The translations under genes were made by a program, and so were the position numbers. Below, piece by piece: positions 1-6,563 of a DNA stretch of 16,776 nucleotides. Under the pieces are notes generated by a model, which saw nothing but the letters and a program-made list of their open reading frames with translations, searched no databases and was not told the origin of the DNA. Numbering within the stretch: position 1 is the first letter of the stretch; each line of letters starts with the position of its first letter. The DNA is from an uncultured Oscillospiraceae bacterium (GTDB taxonomy: Bacteria; Bacillota; Clostridia; Oscillospirales; Oscillospiraceae): contig CAQCFX010000037.1 in the NCBI GenBank assembly GCA_948766235.1, positions 1 through 16,776 of the forward strand, in the 5' to 3' direction.

Positions 1-1788
1 ATTAAAAACGCCTTCTCCTGCGACCTGGGGCTGGTGGAGACTATGGCCCACTACAAGGCCGCCGCCTACTTCCAGCCCCAGGTGGACTTTATTATCGACA
101 TCGGCGGCCAGGACATGAAGTGCTTCAAGATACGCAACGGCGCGGTGGACTCCATCATGCTCAACGAGGCCTGCTCCTCCGGCTGCGGCTCCTTTATCGA
201 GACCTTCGCCAAAGCCCTGGGCTACGACATCGCCAGCTTTGCCAAGCTGGGCTTGTTCACCCAGAAGCCGGTGAACCTGGGCTCCCGGTGCACCGTGTTC
301 ATGAACTCCAGCGTGAAGCAGGCCCAGAAGGACGGCGCGTCCGTGGAGGACATCAGCGCGGGGCTGAGCATCTCCATCGTGAAAAACGCCATCTACAAGG
401 TGATTCGCGCCGCCAGCGCCGACGATCTGGGCAAACATATTGTCGTTCAGGGCGGCACCTTCCACAACGACGCGGTGCTGCGCGCCTTCGAGCAGGAGCT
501 GGGCCGGGAGGTCACAAGGCCCACCATCGCGGGCATCATGGGGGCCTTCGGGGCCGCCCTGGCCGCCCGGGATCTGGGCTTGGAGAAATCCGCCCTGCTG
601 GACGCGGCCGCCCTGGAGGGCTTCACCCACGCCGCCAAGCCCGTCACCTGCAACCTGTGCACCAACCACTGCTCCCTCACGGTGAACACCTTCGACAGCG
701 GGCGGAAGTTCATCTCCGGCAACCGCTGCTCCCGGCCTTTGGGCAAAGAGAAGGCCCAGCTGCCCGACCTGTACCGCTACAAGTACGAAAAGCTTCGCTC
801 CATGCAGGGCAAGGGCTTTGGCGACGGCTCCCGGGGGAAAATCGGCCTGCCCTTCGGCCTCAATATGTACGAAAACCTCCCCTTCTGGTTCGAGCTGTTC
901 ACCCGGCTCAACTTTGAGGTGGTGCTCTCCCCCGAGTCCTCCCGAAAGCTGTATATCAAGGGCCAGCGCACCATCCCTTCGGACACGGTGTGCTACCCCG
1001 CCAAGCTGCTCCACGGCCACGTGGAGGCCCTGGTGGAGGCGGGGGTGGACGCCATTTTCTACCCCTGTATGTCCTACAATTTTGACGAGAAGTCCTCCGA
1101 CAACCACTACAACTGCCCGGTGGTGGCCTACTACCCCGAACTGCTGGCCGCCAATATGCCCGACTTGAAGCGGACCCGCTTTCTCAACCCCTACGCGGGG
1201 CTGCACCGTCCAAAGGACTATGAGCGCATCGGCTCCCAGTGGTTTGCCGACGCCTTCGGCATCCCCCGCAGGGAGGCGGCCAGCGCCATCCGGGCGGCCT
1301 ACCAGGCCTATGACCGCTACAAAGAGGAGCTGCGCCGCACGGGGCAGCAGTACATCCAGCAGGCCCGGGCTCAGGGCCTGCCCATCATCGTGCTGGCCGG
1401 CCGGCCCTACCACATCGACCCCGAGATCAACCACGGCATCAACGAGCTTATCACCTCTTTCGGCTTTGTGCTGGTGAGCGAGGACGCCGTGGCCTACCGC
1501 GAAGGCTACGCTCCCCGAAAGGTGCTCAACCAGTGGACCTTCCAGGCTCGGATGTACAACGCGGCCCGGTATGTCTGCCAGCAGCCGGATATGGAGCTGG
1601 TGCAGCTGGTGAGCTTCGGCTGCGGCACCGACGCCATCACCGGGGATGAGGTGCGCTCCATTTTGGAGGCGGGCGGCAAGCTGTACACCCAGCTGAAAAT
1701 CGACGACATCAGCAACCTCGGCGCAGTAAAAATCCGGGTGCGTTCGCTGATAGCCGCTATGGAGGAGAGAAAACGCCGTGAACAATGA
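1..1788 (+). CDS. Acyl-CoA dehydratase activase-like protein (BadF/HgdC ATPase + DUF2229), 5' end outside window
   Basis: The reading frame is open from base 1, so the N-terminus is missing; 595 residues are visible. Counting from the first visible codon, an ATPase fold of the BadF/BadG/HgdC type is seen: the IGGQDMKC motif at 34-41, the SSGCGSF segment at 59-65 and C97 in NLGSRCTVF. In the HgdC family, equivalent cysteines hold the subunit-bridging [4Fe-4S] cluster. A Cys cluster follows (C217, C220, C224, C243), then a DUF2229-type region with C331 and C356 and an HgdB-like segment (VLAGRPYHIDPEINHG near 455-470). HgdC-type activases use ATP to push an electron into a 2-hydroxyacyl-CoA dehydratase; the true substrate here is unknown. 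Related proteins are commonly ~1400 residues and continue directly into the sequence found at 2545-3849. Here the chain stops and its last 11 bases overlap the GNAT gene. Family assignment is firm, the reaction is not. Confidence 0.88.
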   Translation: MKNAFSCDLGLVETMAHYKAAAYFQPQVDFIIDIGGQDMKCFKIRNGAVDSIMLNEACSSGCGSFIETFAKALGYDIASFAKLGLFTQKPVNLGSRCTVFMNSSVKQAQKDGASVEDISAGLSISIVKNAIYKVIRAASADDLGKHIVVQGGTFHNDAVLRAFEQELGREVTRPTIAGIMGAFGAALAARDLGLEKSALLDAAALEGFTHAAKPVTCNLCTNHCSLTVNTFDSGRKFISGNRCSRPLGKEKAQLPDLYRYKYEKLRSMQGKGFGDGSRGKIGLPFGLNMYENLPFWFELFTRLNFEVVLSPESSRKLYIKGQRTIPSDTVCYPAKLLHGHVEALVEAGVDAIFYPCMSYNFDEKSSDNHYNCPVVAYYPELLAANMPDLKRTRFLNPYAGLHRPKDYERIGSQWFADAFGIPRREAASAIRAAYQAYDRYKEELRRTGQQYIQQARAQGLPIIVLAGRPYHIDPEINHGINELITSFGFVLVSEDAVAYREGYAPRKVLNQWTFQARMYNAARYVCQQPDMELVQLVSFGCGTDAITGDEVRSILEAGGKLYTQLKIDDISNLGAVKIRVRSLIAAMEERKRREQ

Positions 1789-2518
1789 TTTGAGTATCTG
1801 CCAGGCCGCGCTGAACCGTGACCCGGTGCTGTATCTGGACCTCACCGAGACCATCCGCCGGAAGGAGGGCCATCTCATTGCCGCCCTGCCCCACGGCGCG
1901 CTGGCGGCCTTCCACAGCTACGAAAAGGACGGGCAGGACCTGGGCTTCACCATGTTTGCCGACGACCTGCCCACCGCCAAGCGCCTGCTGGCTATGCTGC
2001 CCCCCCATCCCAACTTTCTCACCGTCCACGAGGATTTTTACCTGGACGAGCTGGAAAAGCGCTTTGGCTTTAACCATCTCAACCCCTGCTGGCAGGTGGG
2101 ATATCTGCGCACCACGCCTCCGTCCGCGCCCAGCACCGGCGCCCAGGTGCACCGGCTCAATTTGTCCCATCTGCCCACTGTGGAGGCAAATTACGACGCG
2201 GGCGGCTCGGGCGACGGCTACCTGTCCCAGCTCCTCAGCTGGGGCGAGCTGTACGGCGCCTTTGACGGCGACACCCTCATGGGCTTCATCGGCCGCCACG
2301 CCGAGGGCTCCATCGGGCTTTTAGAGGTGCTTCCCCAGTACCGCCGCCGGGGACTGGCCAAGCTGCTCCAGTCCCACATGATTGCCATGGAGCTGTCCCA
2401 GGGCCGCATCCCCTACGGGCAGGTCTTTGACGGCAACGCCCCCTCCCTGGCCCTGCAGCAGTCCCTGGGCATGAGCTGCTCCATGGGGCGGCTCTACTGG
2501 GCCGTTGGCAACGGCTGA
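1778..2518 (+). CDS. GNAT family N-acetyltransferase
   Basis: This 246-residue protein has a C-terminal GNAT fold. The acetyl-CoA binding motif A is visible as LLEVLPQYRRRGLAKLL at about 181-197 (Q/RxxGxA-type loop), followed by a helix and a motif-B-like NAPSLALQQSLGM segment. The N-terminal ~120 residues are less typical and resemble the first half of two-lobed GNATs. The start is GTG at 1778, supported by a GGAGGAGAG ribosome binding site at 1761-1769, and it overlaps the end of the activase gene by 11 bases, which suggests translational coupling. Twenty-six bases separate it from the dehydratase-like gene downstream. It may acetylate a metabolite or protein tied to that system, but no substrate can be read from the sequence. 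Confidence 0.85.
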   Translation: MNNDLSICQAALNRDPVLYLDLTETIRRKEGHLIAALPHGALAAFHSYEKDGQDLGFTMFADDLPTAKRLLAMLPPHPNFLTVHEDFYLDELEKRFGFNHLNPCWQVGYLRTTPPSAPSTGAQVHRLNLSHLPTVEANYDAGGSGDGYLSQLLSWGELYGAFDGDTLMGFIGRHAEGSIGLLEVLPQYRRRGLAKLLQSHMIAMELSQGRIPYGQVFDGNAPSLALQQSLGMSCSMGRLYWAVGNG

Positions 2519-2544
2519 TTTTCCCTTGAAAGGAGTTTTTACCT

Positions 2545-3849
2545 ATGGCTGAGCTGAAATACGATAAGGACGGGCGGCTCCTGTTCACCAAGGAGATGAA
2601 GCGGGAGTACACCATTCTCATGCCCCAGATGCTCCCCGTCCATTTTGGAATGTTCCGCCAGCTTCTTGTTCTGGAGGGCTACAAGGTGGATATGCTCACC
2701 ACCAACCACCGGGGCATTGTGGACGAGGGGCTGAAATACGTTCACAACGACACCTGCTACCCCGCCCTGCTGGTGATTGGCCAGCTTATCGACGCCATTA
2801 AGCACGGCGGCTATGACCCCCACAAAATCGCCCTGTTCATCACCCAGACCGGCGGCGGCTGCCGGGCGTCCAACTACATCCACCTGCTGCGCAAGGCGCT
2901 GGAGAAGGCGGGACTGGAGTTTGTGCCGGTTATCTCGGTGAACCTGTCCGGGCTGGAGAAAAATCCAGGCTGGACGCTCACCCTTTCCATGATTCGCAAA
3001 ATGATTTACGCCATGATGTACGGCGATTTGATCGTCAACGTGGCCAACCAGGTGCGGCCCTACGAGCTCAACCACGGCCAGACCGACCGGCTGGTGGACC
3101 AGTGGCAGGGCAGGCTCATTGACGGCTTCCAGGCGGGCCGCGGCATGAGCCGCAAGCAGATGCGGGACAATTTCGACGCCATCATCGCGGACTTTGACAC
3201 CATCCCTGTCTCCCACGAGGAAAAGGTGAAGGTGGGCGTGGTGGGGGAGATTTACGTAAAGTTCTCCCCCCTGGGCAACAACAACCTGGAGGATTTTCTG
3301 CTCTCCGAGGGAGCGGAGCCGGTGGTGCCCGGCCTCACCGATTTTATGATTTTCAAGATTTTCAACCGCGAGGTGGATGTGGATATCTACGGCGGGCTGT
3401 GGGCCAAGAAAAAGGTGTGCCAGGTATTCAAGGGCTACATCGAAGCCTGCCAGAAGGATATGATTGCCGCGCTGAAAAAGAGCCGCTTCCGCGCCCCCGG
3501 CACCTTTGAGGAGATGCACCAACTGGTGCAGGGCTACCTGGGAGACGGGAACAAGATGGGCGAGGGCTGGCTGCTCACCGGCGAGATGCTGGAGCTCATC
3601 CACTCCGGGGTGCCCAACATCGTGTGCACCCAGCCCTTCGGCTGCCTGCCCAACCACATCGTGGGCAAGGGCATGATCCGCAAGCTGAAGGACGACTACC
3701 CCAGCTCCAACATCGTGGCCATCGACTACGACCCCGGCGCGACCAAAATTAACCAGGAAAACCGCATTAAGCTGATGCTGGCCAACGCCAAGGCCCTGGC
3801 CAAACAGGAGGCGGAAGCAGAAAAAGAACCCGCGGAGGCGGGCGTGTAA
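2545..3849 (+). CDS. 2-hydroxyacyl-CoA dehydratase (HgdB-like) subunit
   Basis: This 434-residue protein resembles the C-terminal portion of large activase/dehydratase fusion proteins and the HgdB family. Conserved pieces include GLKYVHNDTCYPALLVIGQ (C71), TQTGGGCRASNY (C106) and VCTQPFGCLPNH (C361, C367), cysteines of the kind that bind an Fe-S cluster, and IDYDPGATKINQENRI near the C-terminus. A ribosome binding site (AAGGAG, 2529-2534) lies 10 bases before the ATG. It sits in one operon with the activase-like gene and the GNAT gene. The first residues (GRLLFTKEMKREYTILMPQM) read like an internal junction of the fused proteins, so this is best seen as the detached second half of such a chain. 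It lacks the classical HgdA partner nearby, so the substrate is open. Confidence 0.87.
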   Translation: MAELKYDKDGRLLFTKEMKREYTILMPQMLPVHFGMFRQLLVLEGYKVDMLTTNHRGIVDEGLKYVHNDTCYPALLVIGQLIDAIKHGGYDPHKIALFITQTGGGCRASNYIHLLRKALEKAGLEFVPVISVNLSGLEKNPGWTLTLSMIRKMIYAMMYGDLIVNVANQVRPYELNHGQTDRLVDQWQGRLIDGFQAGRGMSRKQMRDNFDAIIADFDTIPVSHEEKVKVGVVGEIYVKFSPLGNNNLEDFLLSEGAEPVVPGLTDFMIFKIFNREVDVDIYGGLWAKKKVCQVFKGYIEACQKDMIAALKKSRFRAPGTFEEMHQLVQGYLGDGNKMGEGWLLTGEMLELIHSGVPNIVCTQPFGCLPNHIVGKGMIRKLKDDYPSSNIVAIDYDPGATKINQENRIKLMLANAKALAKQEAEAEKEPAEAGV

Positions 3850-3862
3850 AGGAGGCGCAGTT

Positions 3863-4315
3863 ATGAAATTAGCGGAGGCCTTACAGGAGCGGGCGGACCT
3901 GAACCGCCGGATTCAGCAGCTCCAGCAGCGGCTGGGCAGCAACGCCATTGTGCAGGAGGGGGAGCAGCCCGCCGAGGACCCCATCACACTGCTCAACGAG
4001 TTGGACCGCTGCGCGGCCCAGCTGGAGCAGCTCATCGCCCAAATCAACCTGACCAACTGCCGCACCATGGTGGACGGCGAGAGCCTTACCGAGCTGCTGG
4101 CCCGGCGGGACGCGCTGAAGGTAAAGCTGAGCGCTTACCGCGACCTGGTATACAGCGCCAGCCAGCTGGGCCGCCGGGCCACCCGCAGCGAAATCAAGCT
4201 GCTGAGCACCGTGAACGTGAAAGAGCTGCAAATGCAGGTGGACGTCATGGCGAAGAATCTGCGCCTGCTGGACAATTCCATCCAGGCCGCTAACTGGGCC
4301 ACGGAACTGATTTGA
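3863..4315 (+). CDS. DIP1984 family protein
   Basis: A 150-residue, mostly helical protein matches the DIP1984 (septicolysin-like) family by its start MKLAEALQERADLNRRIQQL, the QEGEQPAEDP segment at about 31-40, the INLTNCRTMVDG stretch, the SEIKLLSTVNV segment near 115-125 and the C-terminal end IQAANWATELI. Length is normal for the family. Heptad-like Leu spacing at the N-terminus suggests a coiled coil. The biochemical role is not established as far as I know. A strong AAAGGAGG site (3848-3855) lies 7 bases before the ATG, and the gene starts only 13 bases after the dehydratase-like gene, so it is probably in the same operon. Directly behind it (4329-4430) lies a tRNA-like RNA candidate, which raises the possibility of a role with RNA. 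Confidence 0.85.
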   Translation: MKLAEALQERADLNRRIQQLQQRLGSNAIVQEGEQPAEDPITLLNELDRCAAQLEQLIAQINLTNCRTMVDGESLTELLARRDALKVKLSAYRDLVYSASQLGRRATRSEIKLLSTVNVKELQMQVDVMAKNLRLLDNSIQAANWATELI

Positions 4316-4328
4316 CAGGTTGGCAGCA

Positions 4329-4430
4329 GGTAGCTTTCGGGGCGAACGCGATCTCCCCGGCTGAGAATGAGCCGGATCATTGGTGGCGCCATGGGGCTGG
4401 CGCGAGGGGGTTCGATCCCTCCACGTTACC
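4329..4430 (+). ncRNA. tRNA-like RNA (non-canonical, class II-like) downstream of the DIP1984 gene
   Basis: Hand folding gives tRNA geometry. An acceptor-like stem pairs 4329-4336 with 4423-4430 (7 of 8 pairs, one of them G-U, with one T/C mismatch at 4335/4424). Two linker bases (4337-4338, with T at the position of U8) lead to a D-like stem 4339-4342/4353-4356. An anticodon-like arm follows: 4358-4362/4370-4374 around the seven-base loop GAGAATG. A long variable region contains a perfect 5-bp hairpin (4386-4390/4399-4403). The T arm (4406-4410/4418-4422) has the canonical loop TTCGATC and the conserved G53-C61 pair. It is not a normal tRNA: base 33 is A instead of U, the D loop has no GG, and no CCA is encoded. 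It could be a degraded tRNA, a Y-RNA-like tRNA mimic or a new class of tRNA-like RNA. Confidence 0.5.
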
Positions 4431-4465
4431 GTTATGCCCAAACCGCGCACAACCGCACTGTTACA

Positions 4466-4477
4466 GGGCTTCGGCCC
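4466..4477 (+). other. UUCG-tetraloop hairpin
   Basis: GGGC, then TTCG, then GCCC forms a perfect 4-bp stem closed by C-G around a UUCG tetraloop, one of the most stable RNA hairpins. It lies 35 bases after the tRNA-like element in a non-coding stretch and may be part of a longer structured transcript. Confidence 0.5.
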
Positions 4478-4517
4478 AGATTCACACCGTACTACCACAG
4501 CGTTGACTGAGAGCGAG

Positions 4518-4540
4518 GGCGGGCAAGGGGAACTGCCGCC
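4518..4540 (+). other. GC-rich bulged hairpin
   Basis: Bases 4518-4522 pair with 4536-4540 (GGCGG/CCGCC). After a bulged G at 4523, 4524-4525 pair with 4534-4535. It sits between the UUCG hairpin and the 12-bp hairpin, so the non-coding stretch is structured throughout. Confidence 0.4.
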
Positions 4541-4546
4541 GATTCA

Positions 4547-4574
4547 CGGCCCCGTCCCGGTTGGGGCGGGGCCG
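4547..4574 (+). terminator. 12-bp GC hairpin, possible terminator of the DIP1984/tRNA-like transcript
   Basis: Bases 4547-4558 pair with 4563-4574 along 12 bp (one T-G wobble) around a GGTT loop. No T run follows directly; the nearest (TTTTT, 4588-4592) is 14 bases on and belongs to the next ribosome binding region. It may be an intrinsic terminator of a GC-rich type or simply a 3' stabilising stem. Confidence 0.45.
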
Positions 4575-4592
4575 CTTACTTGGGAGGTTTTT

Positions 4593-4844
4593 ATGGACCA
4601 ACTGCGATTTGTGGACGCCTGCACCGAGGAGCATTTCAAAGCCATGTCCCTCATCCACGCCCTTGGCTGGCGGAACTTCCCCACGCGGCTTCGCCGGGTG
4701 GGGGCCCCTTCGTATTTTATATGCTCGGGCGAAATGAATTCGCCCTGCGCCAAGATTTTGCCTTCGGCAAAATACTTGTACGCGCCACTCGGCGCGATGT
4801 GCCCGCCACCCCAGGGCGTGGAGGTAATGCTATGCAAAATTTAA
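4593..4844 (+). pseudogene. Truncated duplicate of the adjacent GNAT gene (5' end only)
   Basis: An ATG with its own ribosome binding site (GGGAGG, 4582-4587) opens a frame whose first ~27 residues, MDQLRFVDACTEEHFKAMSL onward, are nearly the same as the start of the intact GNAT at 4832. Bases 4607-4673 match 4846-4912 at 65 of 67 positions, and both differences are silent. After residue 27 the similarity stops abruptly, and the frame runs through a hairpin-rich stretch to a stop at 4842-4844, giving an 83-residue product with no GNAT motif A. The stop overlaps the beginning of the intact gene. I read this as a remnant of a tandem duplicate broken by an insertion or rearrangement. Whether the short product is made is unknown. 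Confidence 0.7.
4679..4796. repeat. Cluster of four hairpins, possible small palindromic insertion element
   Basis: Four inverted repeats follow one another: 4679-4689/4693-4703 (11 positions, one mismatch, loop TTC); 4727-4733/4739-4745 (7 bp, loop ATGAA); 4755-4762/4766-4773 (8 bp, loop TTC, extended by 4 more pairs across a bulge); and 4781-4786/4791-4796 (6 bp, loop ACTC). The block begins just where the broken GNAT copy loses similarity to the intact one. No transposase is encoded. A REP/MITE-like element is an inference; other genome copies cannot be checked here. Confidence 0.5.
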
Positions 4845-5392
4845 CATTTGTGGACGCCTGCACCGAGGAGCATTTCAAGGCCATGTCCCTCATCCACGCC
4901 CTCGGCTGGCGGGACACCTACGTGGATGCGGTGCCCGCCGACTACATGGCCCGGGAAATCACAGATGACCGCTGGGTGAGCGTGTTCCGGCAGAACTACG
5001 AAACCCAAAACGGCGTGCGCGGCCTGCTGCTCTACCGGGGAGACACGCCAGTGTCCTGCCTGAACTACTGTAGGGCCCGGATGGTGAACTACAACCCGGG
5101 GGACATCTGCAAATTTGACAACGCCGCCTACGCCGACTGGGGGGAGATTGCCTCTTTCTACACCCACCCCCAGGAGCGGGGCCGGGGCTACGGCGGGCTG
5201 CTGTTTGACGAGGCCTGCCGCCGGATGAAGGAGGAGGGTTTTCAAAACGCCTTCGTGTTTGTCCTTCAGGAAAACCAGGGCGCGCGCCGGTTTTACGCCG
5301 CCCACGGCTTTGCCTGGGACGGCACCAGCGCCGACATCCCCTTCCCCAACAGCCCGCCCTGCCACGACCTGAGATACGTAAAAGCGCTGTGA
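4832..5392 (+). CDS. GNAT family N-acetyltransferase
   Basis: This 186-residue protein is a single-domain GNAT of normal length. Motif A is seen as FYTHPQERGRGYGGLLFDEA at about 109-128 (RGxGxGGLL pyrophosphate loop) and motif B as ENQGARRFYAAHGF at 147-160, ending in a typical beta strand at the C-terminus. I place the start at the ATG at 4832, preceded by GTGGAGGT (4818-4825). An upstream in-frame start at 4580 would run through the broken duplicate's DNA in another frame and gives no family-like sequence. The substrate is unknown. A strong terminator follows 6 bases after the stop. A partial second copy of its 5' end lies just upstream. Confidence 0.87.
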   Translation: MQNLTFVDACTEEHFKAMSLIHALGWRDTYVDAVPADYMAREITDDRWVSVFRQNYETQNGVRGLLLYRGDTPVSCLNYCRARMVNYNPGDICKFDNAAYADWGEIASFYTHPQERGRGYGGLLFDEACRRMKEEGFQNAFVFVLQENQGARRFYAAHGFAWDGTSADIPFPNSPPCHDLRYVKAL

Positions 5393-5397
5393 AATCG

Positions 5398-5436
5398 AAA
5401 AACGGCCGCGGATGTTCCCATCCCGGCCGTTTTTTT
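5398..5436 (+). terminator. Rho-independent terminator of the GNAT gene
   Basis: AAAACGGCCG pairs with CGGCCGTTTT, the stem is extended inward by GGATG/CATCC, and a run of seven T follows. It begins 6 bases after the GNAT stop codon. The A-rich 5' side means it could also act on the opposite strand. Confidence 0.88.
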
Positions 5437-5464
5437 GCGCCCTTTTCCCATAACCGCATATACT
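5435..5464 (+). promoter_or_regulatory. Candidate promoter for the small ORF at 5487
   Basis: TTGCGC (5435-5440), an 18-base spacer and TATACT (5459-5464) form a plausible sigma-A promoter. Its -35 lies in the T run of the preceding terminator, and the expected RNA start is about at the Shine-Dalgarno sequence 5471-5480. Confidence 0.4.
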
Positions 5465-5486
5465 GGGGTAAAGGGGGTGGTCTGTT

Positions 5487-5762
5487 ACGAACTGCCGCAA
5501 CTCCAATTCTTCTCAGGCTCAAGGCGCAAACCTGGTGGCCGTGGCCGCGGCCCTGTCCATCTTCATCGCCCAGGGGAAAACGGCGGACGAGCTGGCCATC
5601 CTGGCCTCCCTGTTCGACCTGATGCGCAGCAATATCGCCCTGATGGCGCTGAACACCGCCAGCGACGACATTCAGCCCAATCTGGGAAACACCGGCTCCG
5701 CCACCGACCGGGCCGAATTCTTTGATTCCCTTATCGGCCCTTCCTCTGATCTCTCTGGATGA
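5487..5762 (+). CDS. Small conserved-looking protein with apparent ACG start
   Basis: From 5487 the frame reads T/M-NCRNSNSSQAQGANLVAVAA, then an amphipathic helical part with AQGKTADELAILASLFDLMR, about 91 residues in all. This resembles small clostridial hypothetical proteins that start with Asn/Cys/Ser and end with a helical 'ELALLA' part; that is a resemblance by memory only. No ATG, GTG or TTG lies between the upstream stop (5469) and the GTG at 5535, which would cut into the helix. An excellent AAAGGGGG site (5471-5477) stands 9 bases before ACG at 5487, just where an ATG is expected. So either ACG is used as start or ATG has mutated to ACG. The last 32 bases overlap the convergent uridine phosphorylase gene. 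Confidence 0.5.
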   Translation, partial: TNCRNSNSSQAQGANLVAVAAALSIFIAQGKTADELAILASLFDLMRSNIALMALNTASDDIQPNLGNTGSATDRAEFFDSLIGPSSDLSG

Positions 5763-6504
5763 GCAGCTTCACCGCCTCAATTCCCACCCGGATGGCGGAC
5801 TCGGTGTCCTCATCCCGGGTCTGGTCCAGCCCGGCGGCGTTGCGCTCCTGGTTCCAAATCACGTGGAAGGCCGAGCCGCACCGCACACCTCGGGCGGCGG
5901 CCACGGTGAACAGCGCTGCGCTCTCCATCTCGGAGGCCAGCACCCCCAGCCGCTTCCACGCCTCCCACTTGTTTTGCAGCTCGTAGGACACCGGCATCCG
6001 CTCCGGTGAATGCTGGCCGTAAAAAGAGTCCTTGCACTGCACCACCCCCGCATGCCAGCGCCGGCCCGACGCCTTGGCCGCGTCCACCAAAGCGGTGAGC
6101 ACCTCGTAGTCCGCCACGGCGGGGAACTCGATGGGGGCGTACTCCCGGCTGGCGCCCTCCATGCGCACCGCCCCGGTGGCCACCACGATATCCCCGCTGG
6201 TGACGTCCAGCTTGATGCCGCCGCAGGTGCCCACCCGGACAAAGGTGTCCGCGCCGATGTTGGCCAGCTCCTCCATGGCGATGGAGGCCGACGGCCCGCC
6301 GATGCCGGTGGAGGTGACGCTCACCTTCTCCCCCAGCAGGGTGCCGGTGTAGGTGACATACTCCCGGTTGGTGGTGATATGGACAGGGTTGTCAAAATAT
6401 CGGGCGATTTTCTCGCACCGCCCGGGGTCGCCGGGTAGGATGCAGTACCGCCCCACGTCCCCCTGCTTGCAGTTGATGTGAAATTGCCGTTCGTCCGCAA
6501 TCAT
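5731..6504 (-). CDS. udp: Uridine phosphorylase / nucleoside phosphorylase
   Basis: This 257-residue protein belongs to the PNP/UDP phosphorylase family, which splits nucleosides with phosphate to free base and ribose-1-phosphate in the cytoplasm for salvage. Seen are the phosphate-binding ILPGDPGR (22-29), TGIGGPS (66-72), VRVGTCGGI (89-97) with the phosphate-contacting Arg, KDSFYGQ (158-164) and the ribose-binding ASEMESAALF (190-199). These fit uridine phosphorylase better than trimeric or hexameric purine enzymes, though a purine substrate is not excluded. The ATG at 6504 follows an AGAAAGAGG site, and a clear promoter lies at 6535-6563. The gene stands alone, with no visible terminator before the convergent small ORF. 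Confidence 0.88.
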   Translation of the reverse strand: MIADERQFHINCKQGDVGRYCILPGDPGRCEKIARYFDNPVHITTNREYVTYTGTLLGEKVSVTSTGIGGPSASIAMEELANIGADTFVRVGTCGGIKLDVTSGDIVVATGAVRMEGASREYAPIEFPAVADYEVLTALVDAAKASGRRWHAGVVQCKDSFYGQHSPERMPVSYELQNKWEAWKRLGVLASEMESAALFTVAAARGVRCGSAFHVIWNQERNAAGLDQTRDEDTESAIRVGIEAVKLLIQRDQRKGR

Positions 6505-6534
6505 GGCCGCACCTCTTTCTCTTGATTTGCCTTT

Positions 6535-6563
6535 ATTATACCGCTCATCAACAAAAAAAGCAA
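6535..6563 (-). promoter_or_regulatory. Promoter of udp
   Basis: On the minus strand TTGCTT (6563-6558), a 17-base spacer and a perfect TATAAT (6540-6535) precede the gene by about 30 bases. The -35 overlaps the T run of the terminator of the upstream membrane-protein gene. Confidence 0.7.

Noticed and set aside
2539..3657. A 372-residue minus-strand ORF
   Set aside because: It is the antisense shadow of the HgdB-like gene, with no family motif and unnatural composition.
4329..4430. Functional elongator tRNA with GAA anticodon
   Set aside because: The loop has A instead of U at position 33, the D loop has no GG, and the acceptor stem has a mismatch. It is kept only as a tRNA-like RNA.
4312..4600. 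Cobalamin, T-box or other known riboswitch
   Set aside because: None of the conserved cores I know for these classes could be matched to the sequence; only the tRNA-like fold fits.
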